Assembly (NCBI GenBank): GCA_900547825.1
Contig: URII01000010.1
Span: 1-57,324 of the forward strand
DNA length: 57,324 nt
DNA from: an uncultured Porphyromonadaceae bacterium
GTDB taxonomy: Bacteria; Bacteroidota; Bacteroidia; Bacteroidales; Muribaculaceae
Direction: 5' to 3'
The first letter of the stretch is position 1. The number at the start of each line of letters is the position of its first letter. Made by a program: the position numbers and the translations under genes. The notes below the pieces were generated by a model, which saw only the letters and a list, made by a program, of their open reading frames with translations, was not told the origin of the DNA and ran no database searches. Below, in pieces: positions 18,200 to 26,969 of the stretch.

Positions 18200-20262
18200 A
18201 AAGAGAAATTCTATACTCGGCACTTATTCTGAGCAGCCTCACGTGCTTCCCGCATAACCGCAATGTCCGCACCACCACGGTTGAAAATTACGCCACAGGG
18301 GATTATGCCACATCCGGCGCATTAAGAAGCGCCGGCACTACCGTTCAGATAACGTTGCCCGATATGCGCGATGTGAAAAGCGGTTCAAAGCTTGTGGTTA
18401 CCTACGAGGGCGATTGGCCTGTGGAGATGCAGGGGGCGTTTGACTATGCCGTGAGGATATGGGAAGAGGTTTTGCCTGTAACCCTGCCGATAAACATAAC
18501 GGCCAAGCTGCAACCGATCAGAGGCAATAGGAATACATTGTCGAAAGTGACATTCGACACTTTCGACTTCGAGGGTGACGGGGTGAGCAATTATACTTAC
18601 TCAATGCCCTTGGTGAAAAGTGTGCTGCTACAGGAATACCACAGCAACCAGCGGCATAGATTCATGAATGAGATAACCGACTTTTCCGACTTCGAGGGGG
18701 AAGATATAATCATAGTGTATAACAAGAACCTCTTGGATCAGTTCTCATTCTCATTGGATGGCGCCGAGTCGGCAGCCCAATATGATTTCGTCACCTTGGC
18801 GTTGCGTGACATAGCCATAGGCTTGGGGTATACAACCTCTTTTACAGCCGATGCGGCCCAAAAGAAAATGGATTTTACCGATGCAAGGCTCACGCCGTAT
18901 GAAAGCCTTGTAATGAGGGCTATCGGATCAACGGATCCTGCCACGGCATATGCCAATGCCACTAAAGGATCGCTTTCAGTGCCGCTGAACCAATGGGGCT
19001 TAATAAATCCGTCATATGCATTGAGCCTCTATGCCCCGGAGCAATGGGACAACAACACATCGCTGCGCTTCCTTATGGCGGAGGCGAACAATCCGCTGTC
19101 GCTCCTGCTCCGGCATGACTTCGCCAAAGGATACACCATGCAGGATATGACTGGCATGGACTGGGACAATATGTTTGGATCGGCCCTTGACTGGCGCCGC
19201 ACCATAACCACCGGCACTGTATCAGGCACAGTGTCGTGCACCGGCACCACCGACGACATAATACCCTACAAGGGTGCGGTGTCGCTGACATTTGATGAGG
19301 CAGCCAACACCCAATTTATGCGCCTTAAAGCTCAGGAGCAGCAAAACGATACGGTGGATATTGAGGCGATGGCTGAGGCCGCTCTCCTCCAACGCGCAGC
19401 AAGTGGATTCACCGATGCCTATTGCAAGCAATTCAACCACTTTTCGGTTGACGGCCCCACACCAAGCGGCATATCCCTGTCGGTAATGAAGAAGGACGGA
19501 ACGTGGGATTGCGTTTACTCCACACAGTTTATACAGCCGGTGAACGTGAATATAGAGAATCTACAGCTGCACTATGATGAGCAGGAGTACGCCCGTGGCG
19601 TTACCGGTGGACTCCGCTACCGCCTCACCCAGTGCAGCATGCATATGGCCAAGGATATATACTATGACTATAAGGTGAAATATTTTACCCGCGATTTCAC
19701 TCCGGAGAAACCGGTGATCAAATATATGTCAACAGAGGATAGCCCGCTGCAAACCTTTTCGCTAATGGATGATGAGGATGACTATTATGTGGATGTGAAA
19801 GTGGGAATTGCCAATGTAGAAGGTGTGATTGGTGTAGTTGTCGAGCAATGGGATGAAGGAGAGGAACTTCCGTTCCAATATGATGCTGAAGACTTTAGAA
19901 ATGGGTATTTTATTGCTAATCTTGACCGTGAACTGAGTACAAGACTAACTGTTGCCAGCTATAATGCCAATGGTTTTAAACGGAGTGAGACTATTACGAT
20001 TCCCCCGATAGGTTATCCCACAAGGGAGGTTACGTTCAAACGCAACAACGATGTCATAACCCTTGGCGGGATTTCCGGACGGCTCAGGGAGTCAGGCCGG
20101 TTGTCGTGCCGGGTGAACAGCGTCATGGGATCAGCTTCCTACGCCGCAACGTTGCCGGTGGAGGACGGAAAGGTCGATGTGGCCGCCATTCCGCAAGGTG
20201 TGTATGTGCTCACAGTTTTCAATGGAAACAACAGTATCGGCACTTACAAATTCCTGAAATAA
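18196..20262 (+). CDS. Secreted pseudo-metzincin paralogue A
   Basis: 688 aa from Met 18196, whose ATGA overlaps the previous stop. The signal peptide is short and weak (EILYSALILSSLTCF). The metzincin-like domain has AFDYAVRIWEEVLP and YDFVTLALRDIAIGLGY, where families with an intact site read HEIGHGLGF; the aligned residues are Arg204, Asp205 and Ile208, so zinc cannot be bound in the usual way. It ends with a T9SS-like domain (PQGVYVLTVFNG ... YKFLK). It is closely related to the following gene, and its last 0.6 kb is nearly identical in DNA. Relative to that gene it lacks a stretch of about 70 residues just before the shared part. A longer frame back to 18079 is the overlap with the upstream gene. 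Confidence 0.72.
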   Translation: MKREILYSALILSSLTCFPHNRNVRTTTVENYATGDYATSGALRSAGTTVQITLPDMRDVKSGSKLVVTYEGDWPVEMQGAFDYAVRIWEEVLPVTLPINITAKLQPIRGNRNTLSKVTFDTFDFEGDGVSNYTYSMPLVKSVLLQEYHSNQRHRFMNEITDFSDFEGEDIIIVYNKNLLDQFSFSLDGAESAAQYDFVTLALRDIAIGLGYTTSFTADAAQKKMDFTDARLTPYESLVMRAIGSTDPATAYANATKGSLSVPLNQWGLINPSYALSLYAPEQWDNNTSLRFLMAEANNPLSLLLRHDFAKGYTMQDMTGMDWDNMFGSALDWRRTITTGTVSGTVSCTGTTDDIIPYKGAVSLTFDEAANTQFMRLKAQEQQNDTVDIEAMAEAALLQRAASGFTDAYCKQFNHFSVDGPTPSGISLSVMKKDGTWDCVYSTQFIQPVNVNIENLQLHYDEQEYARGVTGGLRYRLTQCSMHMAKDIYYDYKVKYFTRDFTPEKPVIKYMSTEDSPLQTFSLMDDEDDYYVDVKVGIANVEGVIGVVVEQWDEGEELPFQYDAEDFRNGYFIANLDRELSTRLTVASYNANGFKRSETITIPPIGYPTREVTFKRNNDVITLGGISGRLRESGRLSCRVNSVMGSASYAATLPVEDGKVDVAAIPQGVYVLTVFNGNNSIGTYKFLK
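19664..20262 (+). repeat. Near-identical 0.6 kb direct repeat, copy 1
   Basis: The 3' end of paralogue A. It matches copy 2 at a constant offset of 2,276 bases. By eye the match is essentially perfect from about 19675 to 20127, with scattered differences in the last 130 bases. Confidence 0.9.
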
Positions 20263-20294
20263 CCCTCTGCGACAAACTAAAAAACCGTAAATAT

Positions 20295-22538
20295 ATGAAC
20301 AGAAGAATACTACTTTCGCTTCTCATTATAAGTGGCCTCGCGGGATTTGCCAACAACCGCAATGTACGCACCACCACGGTTGAGAATTATGTTACAGCCG
20401 GCCAAGGGATTCAGGATGTGTATATAGCTTTGCCTGACATGCGCGATGTGAAAAGCGGCTCAAAACTTGTGGTCAAATACGAAGGTGATTGGCCTGCGGG
20501 AATGATGGGCGCGTTTGACTATGCCGTGCGGATATGGGAGGAGGTTCTCCCCGAGGCTCTCCCGATAAACGTAACTGCAAGGATAGAATCCATTGACGAT
20601 CCGGAACTCCTGTCAAGGGTAGCTTTCGACACATTCGATTTCACAGGCGAGGATGTAAGCAATTATGCGGCCTCCATGCCCATGGTGAAAAGTGTCCTGT
20701 TGCAGGAATATCACAGGAGCGGAATCCATAGGTTTGCGAATGAGATAACTGACCTATCCGATCTGGCATGCGAGGATATAACCATAGTATATAACAAAAA
20801 TCTGGTTGGGCAACTATCGTTCTCATTGGACGGAACCGATGATGCCACCAAATATGATTTTGTCACTATGGCGTTGCGCGACATAGCCATAGGCTTGGGC
20901 TATACCACATCGTTTAAAGTCGATGCGGAAAAAGAGAAGTTTGAATTTACAGGCTCACGGCTCACACCGTTCGAGACGCTTGTGATGAATGCCATAGGAT
21001 CGTCGGATCCGGCCACGGCATATGCCAATGCCACGAAAGGGTCGCTTTCAGTGCCATTGAATACAGGGGAAGATATGCAACCGGAGGCCCTGGATCTATA
21101 TGCTCCCGAGCAATGGAACGATAAATCATCACTGCGCTTCCTTATTGCGGAGGACAGCAATCCGCTGGCCCTGCTGCTCCGACATGATTTCGGCAAAGGA
21201 TACACAATGCATGACCTGACACAGACGGATTGGAACGGCCTTTTTGGCGCAGCCCTCGGCTGGAGGTGCCTGACTGCCGACGGATCGCCATCAGGAAACG
21301 TATCACTGGCCGGCACTACTGACGACGTGATCCCCTACCGCGGGGCCGTGACATTGGGTTTTGACACACAACGGAACTCCGGTTTTCAACCTGCAAAGGA
21401 AGTGCGGCAAGGCGCAAGCGCAGATGCACCTGACGGAGATGGCCTGACCGGCGTAACGGGATATTGTCGCCAGTTCAATCACTTTTCGCCTGACGGCCCC
21501 GTGAACCATGGCATTTCACTGTCAGTGCTCAAAAAAGACGGCACATGGGATTGCGTTTACTCCACAAAAAGTATCCACCCTGTAACTGTGAATATAGAGG
21601 ATCTCCCACTGCACTGCGATGAGTCGGAATATGCCCGCAGTGTAAACGGCGGACTGAGATACAGGATTACACAATGCAATATGTGGCTACATATGAGTCC
21701 TTTCTATAATTTCTTCGGGAAATATATCACTGACATTCTTATGCCGGCTAAACCGGAGGTCAGATCGGCCGGAAAGTATAAATACGTCAGTCGGGGCAAT
21801 GATAGATTTCATCCGTTCGGATATAACATCGGGGATTTTTCAGATGAATATTTTGTGAGCGCCATTGACCGCGACCTTATATCCCAACAATATGTCATCA
21901 ACTACGACCCGACGTTGAAAATCAACAAAAACCTGTATTATGACTACAAAGTGAAATATTTTACCCGCGATTTCACTCCGGAGAAACCGGTGATCAAATA
22001 TATGTCAACAGAGGATAGCCCGCTGCAAACCTTTTCGCTAATGGATGATGAGGATGACTATTATGTGGATGTGAAAGTGGGAATTGCCAATGTAGAAGGT
22101 GTGATTGGTGTAGTTGTCGAGCAATGGGATGAAGGAGAGGAACTTCCGTTCCAATATGATGCTGAAGACTTTAGAAATGGGTATTTTATTGCTAATCTTG
22201 ACCGTGAACTGAGTACAAGACTAACTGTTGCCAGCTATAATGCCAATGGTTTTAAACGGAGTGAGACTATTACGATTCCCCCGATAGGTTATCCCACAAG
22301 GGAGGTTACGTTCAAACGCAACAACGATGTCATAACCCTTGGCGGGATTTCCGGACGGCTCAGGGAGTCAGGCCGGTTGTCGTGCCGGGTGAACAGCGTC
22401 ATGGGATCCGCTTCCTACGCCACAACATTACCGGTGGAGGACGGAAAGGTCGATGTGTCCGCCATCCCGCAAGGTGTGTATGTGCTCACAGTTCTCAACG
22501 GAAGCGACAAAATCGGCACTTACAAATTCCTGAAATAA
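20295..22538 (+). CDS. Secreted pseudo-metzincin paralogue B
   Basis: 747 aa from Met 20295 with signal peptide RRILLSLLIISGLAGFANN. The architecture is the same as the preceding gene: AFDYAVRIWEEVLPEALPIN, then YDFVTMALRDIAIGLGY in place of an HExxHxxGF helix. It has an additional segment (HMSPFYNFFGKYITDILMP ... YVINYDPTLKINKN) before the shared 3' part, which looks like one more copy of the beta-rich repeat. It ends in the same T9SS-like tail. A hairpin terminator follows at 22561, closing the four-gene operon. The two paralogues diverge moderately in the first two thirds and are almost identical at the end, so the 3' ends were probably homogenised recently. Confidence 0.72.
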   Translation: MNRRILLSLLIISGLAGFANNRNVRTTTVENYVTAGQGIQDVYIALPDMRDVKSGSKLVVKYEGDWPAGMMGAFDYAVRIWEEVLPEALPINVTARIESIDDPELLSRVAFDTFDFTGEDVSNYAASMPMVKSVLLQEYHRSGIHRFANEITDLSDLACEDITIVYNKNLVGQLSFSLDGTDDATKYDFVTMALRDIAIGLGYTTSFKVDAEKEKFEFTGSRLTPFETLVMNAIGSSDPATAYANATKGSLSVPLNTGEDMQPEALDLYAPEQWNDKSSLRFLIAEDSNPLALLLRHDFGKGYTMHDLTQTDWNGLFGAALGWRCLTADGSPSGNVSLAGTTDDVIPYRGAVTLGFDTQRNSGFQPAKEVRQGASADAPDGDGLTGVTGYCRQFNHFSPDGPVNHGISLSVLKKDGTWDCVYSTKSIHPVTVNIEDLPLHCDESEYARSVNGGLRYRITQCNMWLHMSPFYNFFGKYITDILMPAKPEVRSAGKYKYVSRGNDRFHPFGYNIGDFSDEYFVSAIDRDLISQQYVINYDPTLKINKNLYYDYKVKYFTRDFTPEKPVIKYMSTEDSPLQTFSLMDDEDDYYVDVKVGIANVEGVIGVVVEQWDEGEELPFQYDAEDFRNGYFIANLDRELSTRLTVASYNANGFKRSETITIPPIGYPTREVTFKRNNDVITLGGISGRLRESGRLSCRVNSVMGSASYATTLPVEDGKVDVSAIPQGVYVLTVLNGSDKIGTYKFLK
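21940..22538 (+). repeat. Near-identical 0.6 kb direct repeat, copy 2
   Basis: The 3' end of paralogue B; see copy 1 at 19664-20262. Recombination between the copies would delete 2,276 bases and fuse paralogue A to the tail of B. Confidence 0.9.
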
Positions 22539-22560
22539 CCCTTTGCCATACAGAAATCAA

Positions 22561-22600
22561 AAAAATCCGGAAGCCATTCGTCCATGACTTCCGGATTTTT
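22561..22600 (+). terminator. Strong Rho-independent terminator
   Basis: AAAAATCCGGAAG (22561-22573) pairs perfectly with CTTCCGGATTTTT (22588-22600). It ends the secreted-protein operon and could act in both directions. Confidence 0.9.
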
Positions 22601-22683
22601 GGATTGCGGCACGGAATTGTGGACGGTAAGGGTGGCGATGGCTAAAAAATCATAAAGTGGGGCGGCGATTGGGGATAATTGCG

Positions 22684-22691
22684 TAACTTTG
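22684..22691 (+). promoter_or_regulatory. gpmI -7 element TAACTTTG
   Basis: TAACTTTG fits the TAnnTTTG consensus 40 bases before the gpmI ATG and after the upstream terminator. Confidence 0.55.
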
Positions 22692-22730
22692 CATGATCTA
22701 TAAACTATAAAACAAATATAAGATACAATT

Positions 22731-24242
22731 ATGGCACAGAAAGCTATGCTGATGATTCTCGACGGCTGGGGCATCGGCAACCACACAAAGGGTGATGTGA
22801 TATATTCCACACCCACTCCATATATGGATTATCTGTTCAGCACCTATCCCCACTCCAAACTTCAGGCCAGCGGAGAGTTCGTGGGCCTGCCCGACGGACA
22901 GATGGGAAACTCCGAGGTGGGACACCTCAACATAGGCGCGGGCCGCATAGTGTATCAGGATCTCGTGAAGATAAACAAGGCTTGTGCCGACGGTTCGATT
23001 CTCAAGAACGAAGCCATAAAGGATGCTTTCGGCTATGCTGCCGAATCGGGCAAGGCAATGCACTTCATGGGGCTTACGTCCGACGGCGGCGTGCACTCGT
23101 CGCTTGACCATCTTTTCGCCTTGTGCGACATTGCCAAGCATTACGGATTGGAGAAAGTCTACATCCATTGCTTTATGGATGGCCGTGACACCGACCCACA
23201 CAGCGGCAAGGGCTTTATCGAGCAGGTGGAGGCCCATTGCGCCAAGACCACGGGCAAGATAGCCTCGATAATAGGCCGTTATTATGCCATGGACCGTGAC
23301 AAACGCTGGGAGCGCGTCAAGGTGGCCTATGACCTTCTGGTTAACGGAGAGGGCGAACAGGCCACCGACATGGTGGCGGCTATGGAGGAATCCTATCAGG
23401 CCGATGTGACCGATGAGTTCATCAAACCGATTAACAATGCGTCGGTCGACGGTACGATAAAGGAGGGCGACGCGGTGATATTCTTCAACTACCGCAATGA
23501 CCGCGCCAAAGAGATCACCGAGGTGCTCACCCAGCGCGATATGCCTGACTTCGGAATGCACACCATTCCCGGCATACGCTACTACTGCATGACTCCTTAT
23601 GACGCCTCTTTTACCGGTGTGAAGATAATCTTCGACAAGGAGAATGTACACAACACTCTCGGCGAATATCTCTCGACGCAGGGAAAGACACAGCTTCACA
23701 TTGCCGAGACGGAGAAATATGCCCACGTGACATTCTTCCTCAACGGCGGCCGCGAAGAGCCTTTCAAGGGCGAGGAGCGGATACTTGTGAATTCGCCTAA
23801 AGTGGCCACTTACGACCTCAAGCCCGAGATGAGCGCATATGAGGTGAAGGACAAGCTTGTGGAGGCCATAGGCGAGGATAAATATGATTTCATAGTGGTG
23901 AACTTCGCCAACGGCGATATGGTGGGCCATACCGGAGTATACGAGGCCATAGAGAAAGCTGTGGTGGCTGTGGACGCTTGTGTGCACGATGTGGTTGAGG
24001 CCGCCAAGAAAGCGGGCTACATAACAATGATCATTGCCGACCATGGAAATGCTGACAATGCCATCAATCCTGACGGCACTCCCAACACGGCCCATTCGCT
24101 CAACCCCGTGCCCTGTATTTTCGTCACACCCGACAAGGACGCTAAGGTAAAGGACGGCATTCTGGCCGATGTGGCTCCCTCGATTCTGAAAATAATGGAT
24201 CTTCCGCAGCCTGTGGAAATGACCGGTCATCCGCTTGTCTGA
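22731..24242 (+). CDS. gpmI: 2,3-bisphosphoglycerate-independent phosphoglycerate mutase
   Basis: The enzyme interconverts 3- and 2-phosphoglycerate in glycolysis with two Mn ions, and is cytosolic. The 503 aa length is typical. The N-terminal metal ligand Asp11 lies in MLMILDGWGIGNH, and the phosphoserine nucleophile Ser61 in GQMGNSEVGHLNIGAGR. Further landmarks are GLTSDGGVHS, CFMDGRDTDP, FFNYRNDRAKEI, and the C-terminal metal motifs VNFANGDMVGHTG and IADHGNADNA. It is preceded by its own promoter and a terminator, and followed after 6 nt by the DUF695-like gene. Confidence 0.98.
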   Translation: MAQKAMLMILDGWGIGNHTKGDVIYSTPTPYMDYLFSTYPHSKLQASGEFVGLPDGQMGNSEVGHLNIGAGRIVYQDLVKINKACADGSILKNEAIKDAFGYAAESGKAMHFMGLTSDGGVHSSLDHLFALCDIAKHYGLEKVYIHCFMDGRDTDPHSGKGFIEQVEAHCAKTTGKIASIIGRYYAMDRDKRWERVKVAYDLLVNGEGEQATDMVAAMEESYQADVTDEFIKPINNASVDGTIKEGDAVIFFNYRNDRAKEITEVLTQRDMPDFGMHTIPGIRYYCMTPYDASFTGVKIIFDKENVHNTLGEYLSTQGKTQLHIAETEKYAHVTFFLNGGREEPFKGEERILVNSPKVATYDLKPEMSAYEVKDKLVEAIGEDKYDFIVVNFANGDMVGHTGVYEAIEKAVVAVDACVHDVVEAAKKAGYITMIIADHGNADNAINPDGTPNTAHSLNPVPCIFVTPDKDAKVKDGILADVAPSILKIMDLPQPVEMTGHPLV

Positions 24243-24248
24243 AAACCC

Positions 24249-24698
24249 ATGGGCAAACAGCTAAAGCCCGGTAACGGGGAGTGGTGGACTGCCCCGGCTG
24301 AGGCTTCGTCCGGGCGGCTTGTCATGGTGACAGGCCGCTCCGATGTAGGGGATTTCCGCTCACACGGCAAATATAATGTGCGTGTGGAGGTGACGTGGCC
24401 ATATGAGTGCGGCTCCGACGGCATGCCGTCGGAAGCTGACAGCGCGCTTATGGAGCAGGCTCAGGACGCTATGCAGAGTGCATTCCTCGCTGATCCTGTG
24501 GCGCTCCTGACCGGCATATATACCGGTGACGGTGAGCGCACCTGGGTGTTCTATACCCTGTCGGTGAATATCTTCGGTCGTAAGCTCAACGAGGCATTGG
24601 CCGACATGCCTCTGTTGCCTATAAGCATATATTGTGAGAATGACCCCGGCTGGGATGAATATGCCGAAATGGCCGAGACGCGCATTGCACTCGACTGA
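24249..24698 (+). CDS. DUF695-like small cytosolic protein
   Basis: 149 aa, no signal peptide or membrane helix. The middle and C-terminal parts (LLTGIYTGDGERTWVFYTLS, FGRKLNEAL, PISIYCENDPGWDEYAEM) match my memory of the DUF695 pattern, in which a TGDG-R-W-YT strand is followed by P-I-DDP-W-YA. The family has no established biochemical function. It lies 6 nt after gpmI and ahead of a terminator, so it is probably cotranscribed with gpmI. Confidence 0.65.
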   Translation: MGKQLKPGNGEWWTAPAEASSGRLVMVTGRSDVGDFRSHGKYNVRVEVTWPYECGSDGMPSEADSALMEQAQDAMQSAFLADPVALLTGIYTGDGERTWVFYTLSVNIFGRKLNEALADMPLLPISIYCENDPGWDEYAEMAETRIALD

Positions 24699-24719
24699 AA
24701 TTTCCTGGCTTGATAACAG

Positions 24720-24761
24720 CACAACGGCCCCACAGTGAAGTTTCGCTGCGGGGCCGTTGTG
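24720..24761. terminator. Bidirectional hairpin closing gpmI unit and the polysaccharide operon
   Basis: CACAACGGCCCC (24720-24731) pairs perfectly with GGGGCCGTTGTG (24750-24761). It lies between converging transcription units and has no pronounced T run on either side. Confidence 0.75.
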
Positions 24762-24780
24762 TAAGGTATGGGGCTTATGC

Positions 24781-25866
24781 TTAAGCCTTTTTCCCTGGAG
24801 TGGGGTAGAGGCTGCAATACTGCCGCGAGATATGGCGCCATGTGTAGCGGCGTTGTGCTATCTCTTTCATCCGCGCGCCGTCGAGATCTGTGCGCAGTGA
24901 CTGTCGTTCCAGCTCATCCGCATTGCTGAAATAATATGCGGCGCCTTCGGTGGTTTCCCTGTTATAGACCACATCGAATGCTATTATGGGCATGCCGAAG
25001 TGCATTGCCTCCACAAGCGACGGATTGGTGCCTCCGGCGCTGTGGCCGTGGATGTAGATACCGGCATTCGACCGCAGAGTATAGAGTATGTCGAGGTCGT
25101 AGATGGCGTCAAGCATGAGGATGTTCGGCTTCGAGGCGTAACGGCGCCGCAGTTCACGAGCCCATTCGCTATGGTTCCAGTTGCCTATGAACACGAGTCG
25201 GCGCCCTGTGCGGGCAAACGCTTCAAGAATTATGTCGCTGTTGTTTTCAGGCTCTATGCGGCATACGCTTATGCCGTATTCACCGGCTTTGAGCCCGTAT
25301 TTACTCAGGATGCTTTCCATAAACTCAGGGGAGAGATCGCGGCTGACATGGTCTCCGCCATAAGCTATCAGCTCTGACGGTTTGCCGTAAGTGGCGGTGA
25401 CATAATCCTGTATGCCTTTGTTATCGGTAACGGTCACATCGGCAAAGCGTACAGCCATGGACTCGGAATTGCGCAGTACCGCGCGGGCCAGCCGTCCCCA
25501 TTTGGCGCGGCGGTGTTCAAGTCCGTCGATATTCACTATGATACGGCTCCGGGTCAACAGCCGCAGCACAGGCATGAAAAGACATCCCGACACACCGAGC
25601 ACCAACAGCACGTCATATCCCCGCAATGCCTTGCACATGGATATTATATCATATGGAATGGAGCTGCTGCCGTTGGCATGAAGGGGGGTGTAACGTAATT
25701 TCGCTCCCTTGTATTCCGTAAGCCGCTCAGGCATATCCTTGGAGGAACAGAACACGGTGTATTCCACGTCCTCGGGGCAGTTTTCACCGATGATGTTTTC
25801 TACAAGAGACTCGAAGCCGCCGTAATTGGCCGGTACGCCTTGTGTGCCTAATATCGCTACCTTCAT
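24781..25866 (-). CDS. DUF1972-type glycosyltransferase (rhamnosyltransferase-like), GT4
   Basis: 361 aa. It begins MKVAILGTQGVPANYGGFES, the hallmark of the DUF1972 N-terminal domain found in rhamnosyltransferases of capsule and rhamnan loci. The C-terminal GT-B half carries GHSAGGTNPSLVEAMHFGMP, the nucleotide-sugar binding E-x7-E-like segment. It acts at the cytoplasmic face on lipid-linked repeat units. It is the last gene of the minus-strand operon, 2 nt after the next GT. Sugar specificity (rhamnose) is only suggested by family. Confidence 0.85.
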   Translation of the reverse strand: MKVAILGTQGVPANYGGFESLVENIIGENCPEDVEYTVFCSSKDMPERLTEYKGAKLRYTPLHANGSSSIPYDIISMCKALRGYDVLLVLGVSGCLFMPVLRLLTRSRIIVNIDGLEHRRAKWGRLARAVLRNSESMAVRFADVTVTDNKGIQDYVTATYGKPSELIAYGGDHVSRDLSPEFMESILSKYGLKAGEYGISVCRIEPENNSDIILEAFARTGRRLVFIGNWNHSEWARELRRRYASKPNILMLDAIYDLDILYTLRSNAGIYIHGHSAGGTNPSLVEAMHFGMPIIAFDVVYNRETTEGAAYYFSNADELERQSLRTDLDGARMKEIAQRRYTWRHISRQYCSLYPTPGKKA

Positions 25867-25868
25867 GA

Positions 25869-26969
25869 TTATATGTCGGATATTTCAGTGATTATAGTTT
25901 GTATATTGTTGATCATAGATTCTCGGCTGAATTTACGGGATGTAGCCAATGCGCCTTTGCTCAGCGACATGTAAAGTTCCCGGTTGTCCAGAATATCATT
26001 TATGGCCTTTGTGAGCATATAGGTGTCGGAGCAGTCTATCCGGTAGCCGTTGACCCCGTCAGTGACCATCTCGGCAATTCCTCCTACGGGCGGCACTATA
26101 ACCGGCAACGCGCAACTCATGGCCTCAAGGGCTGTGAGGCCGAAAGTCTCGACAACTTGCCGCGGATCCGACAGGTTGAGGACTAATGACGCCTTGTTGT
26201 AGAATGTGCTTACGCCGGATGTGCGTGGATGGATTGTCACATTGGCCGGAACATTTATTTTTTCGTCGGCTATCCACCTGTCTATGGCCTGTTGGAGATC
26301 GTTTATTACCAGTACAAATTTTATATCCGGCAGTTTTGAGGCCAATCCGATGAATTCGCGGGTCCCTTTATATGTTTTTAGCGACGACAGCATAAGGACG
26401 GTGCGGCGGGAGAATGCTTTGTCGGGCTCAGGTTTCAGAAGTTTTACAAATCCGGGCGAAAGAGCATTGGGGATTACTGTTACGCCGCGCCTGCGTTTAA
26501 GAAATGACGCCTGATACTCCGAGACGCATATGATTCTGTGGGCCAGCCGTTGCATTGCAACTGCCAAAATCCGATAAAAAAGCCCTTTCATATAAGCATT
26601 CTCGTGATAGTGATATACTACTTTTTTGCCTGTAAGACGTCCGGCTAATGCCGGGCCTATAGGCAGGATGGTGTTGATGTAGAACACTGTGTCGCTGCGG
26701 AACGTATATTTAAGGGCCATCAGGAATGTGAGCACCTGAGCGGCGGTGTACCGTAGCATGGTGGTGAGGGCGCTTGTGGAGAATGCGTAGCGGTAATGGC
26801 GCCTTGTAAGTGCGGGATGAACCACAGTGTCAAGCGTTCCGCCTCGGGTAGAGATCAATTCCACATGGTTCCCTTTGTAGAGCAATCCTTCGAGCACTTC
26901 TCGCAATACTTTGGGGCTGCCGCTGTAGTCGTTGAATAGATGGAAACAGATTATGCGCTTACGTTTCAT
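25869..26969 (-). CDS. Glycosyltransferase family 4
   Basis: 366 aa GT-B enzyme. The N-terminal domain has HLFNDYSGSPKVLREVLEGL, and YHYHENAYMKG lies in the interdomain region. The C-terminal domain shows VLMLSSLKTYKGTREFI and VVETFGLTALEAMSCALPVI, with the E-x7-E donor motif. It shares one base with the start of the adjacent kinase-like gene (26969), indicating translational coupling. Confidence 0.88.
   Translation of the reverse strand: MKRKRIICFHLFNDYSGSPKVLREVLEGLLYKGNHVELISTRGGTLDTVVHPALTRRHYRYAFSTSALTTMLRYTAAQVLTFLMALKYTFRSDTVFYINTILPIGPALAGRLTGKKVVYHYHENAYMKGLFYRILAVAMQRLAHRIICVSEYQASFLKRRRGVTVIPNALSPGFVKLLKPEPDKAFSRRTVLMLSSLKTYKGTREFIGLASKLPDIKFVLVINDLQQAIDRWIADEKINVPANVTIHPRTSGVSTFYNKASLVLNLSDPRQVVETFGLTALEAMSCALPVIVPPVGGIAEMVTDGVNGYRIDCSDTYMLTKAINDILDNRELYMSLSKGALATSRKFSRESMINNIQTIITEISDI

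Noticed and set aside
22698..24230. Long open frame antisense to gpmI (510 codons)
   Set aside because: It mirrors the codon structure of gpmI, has no domain-like features and lies wholly within a clear enzyme gene.
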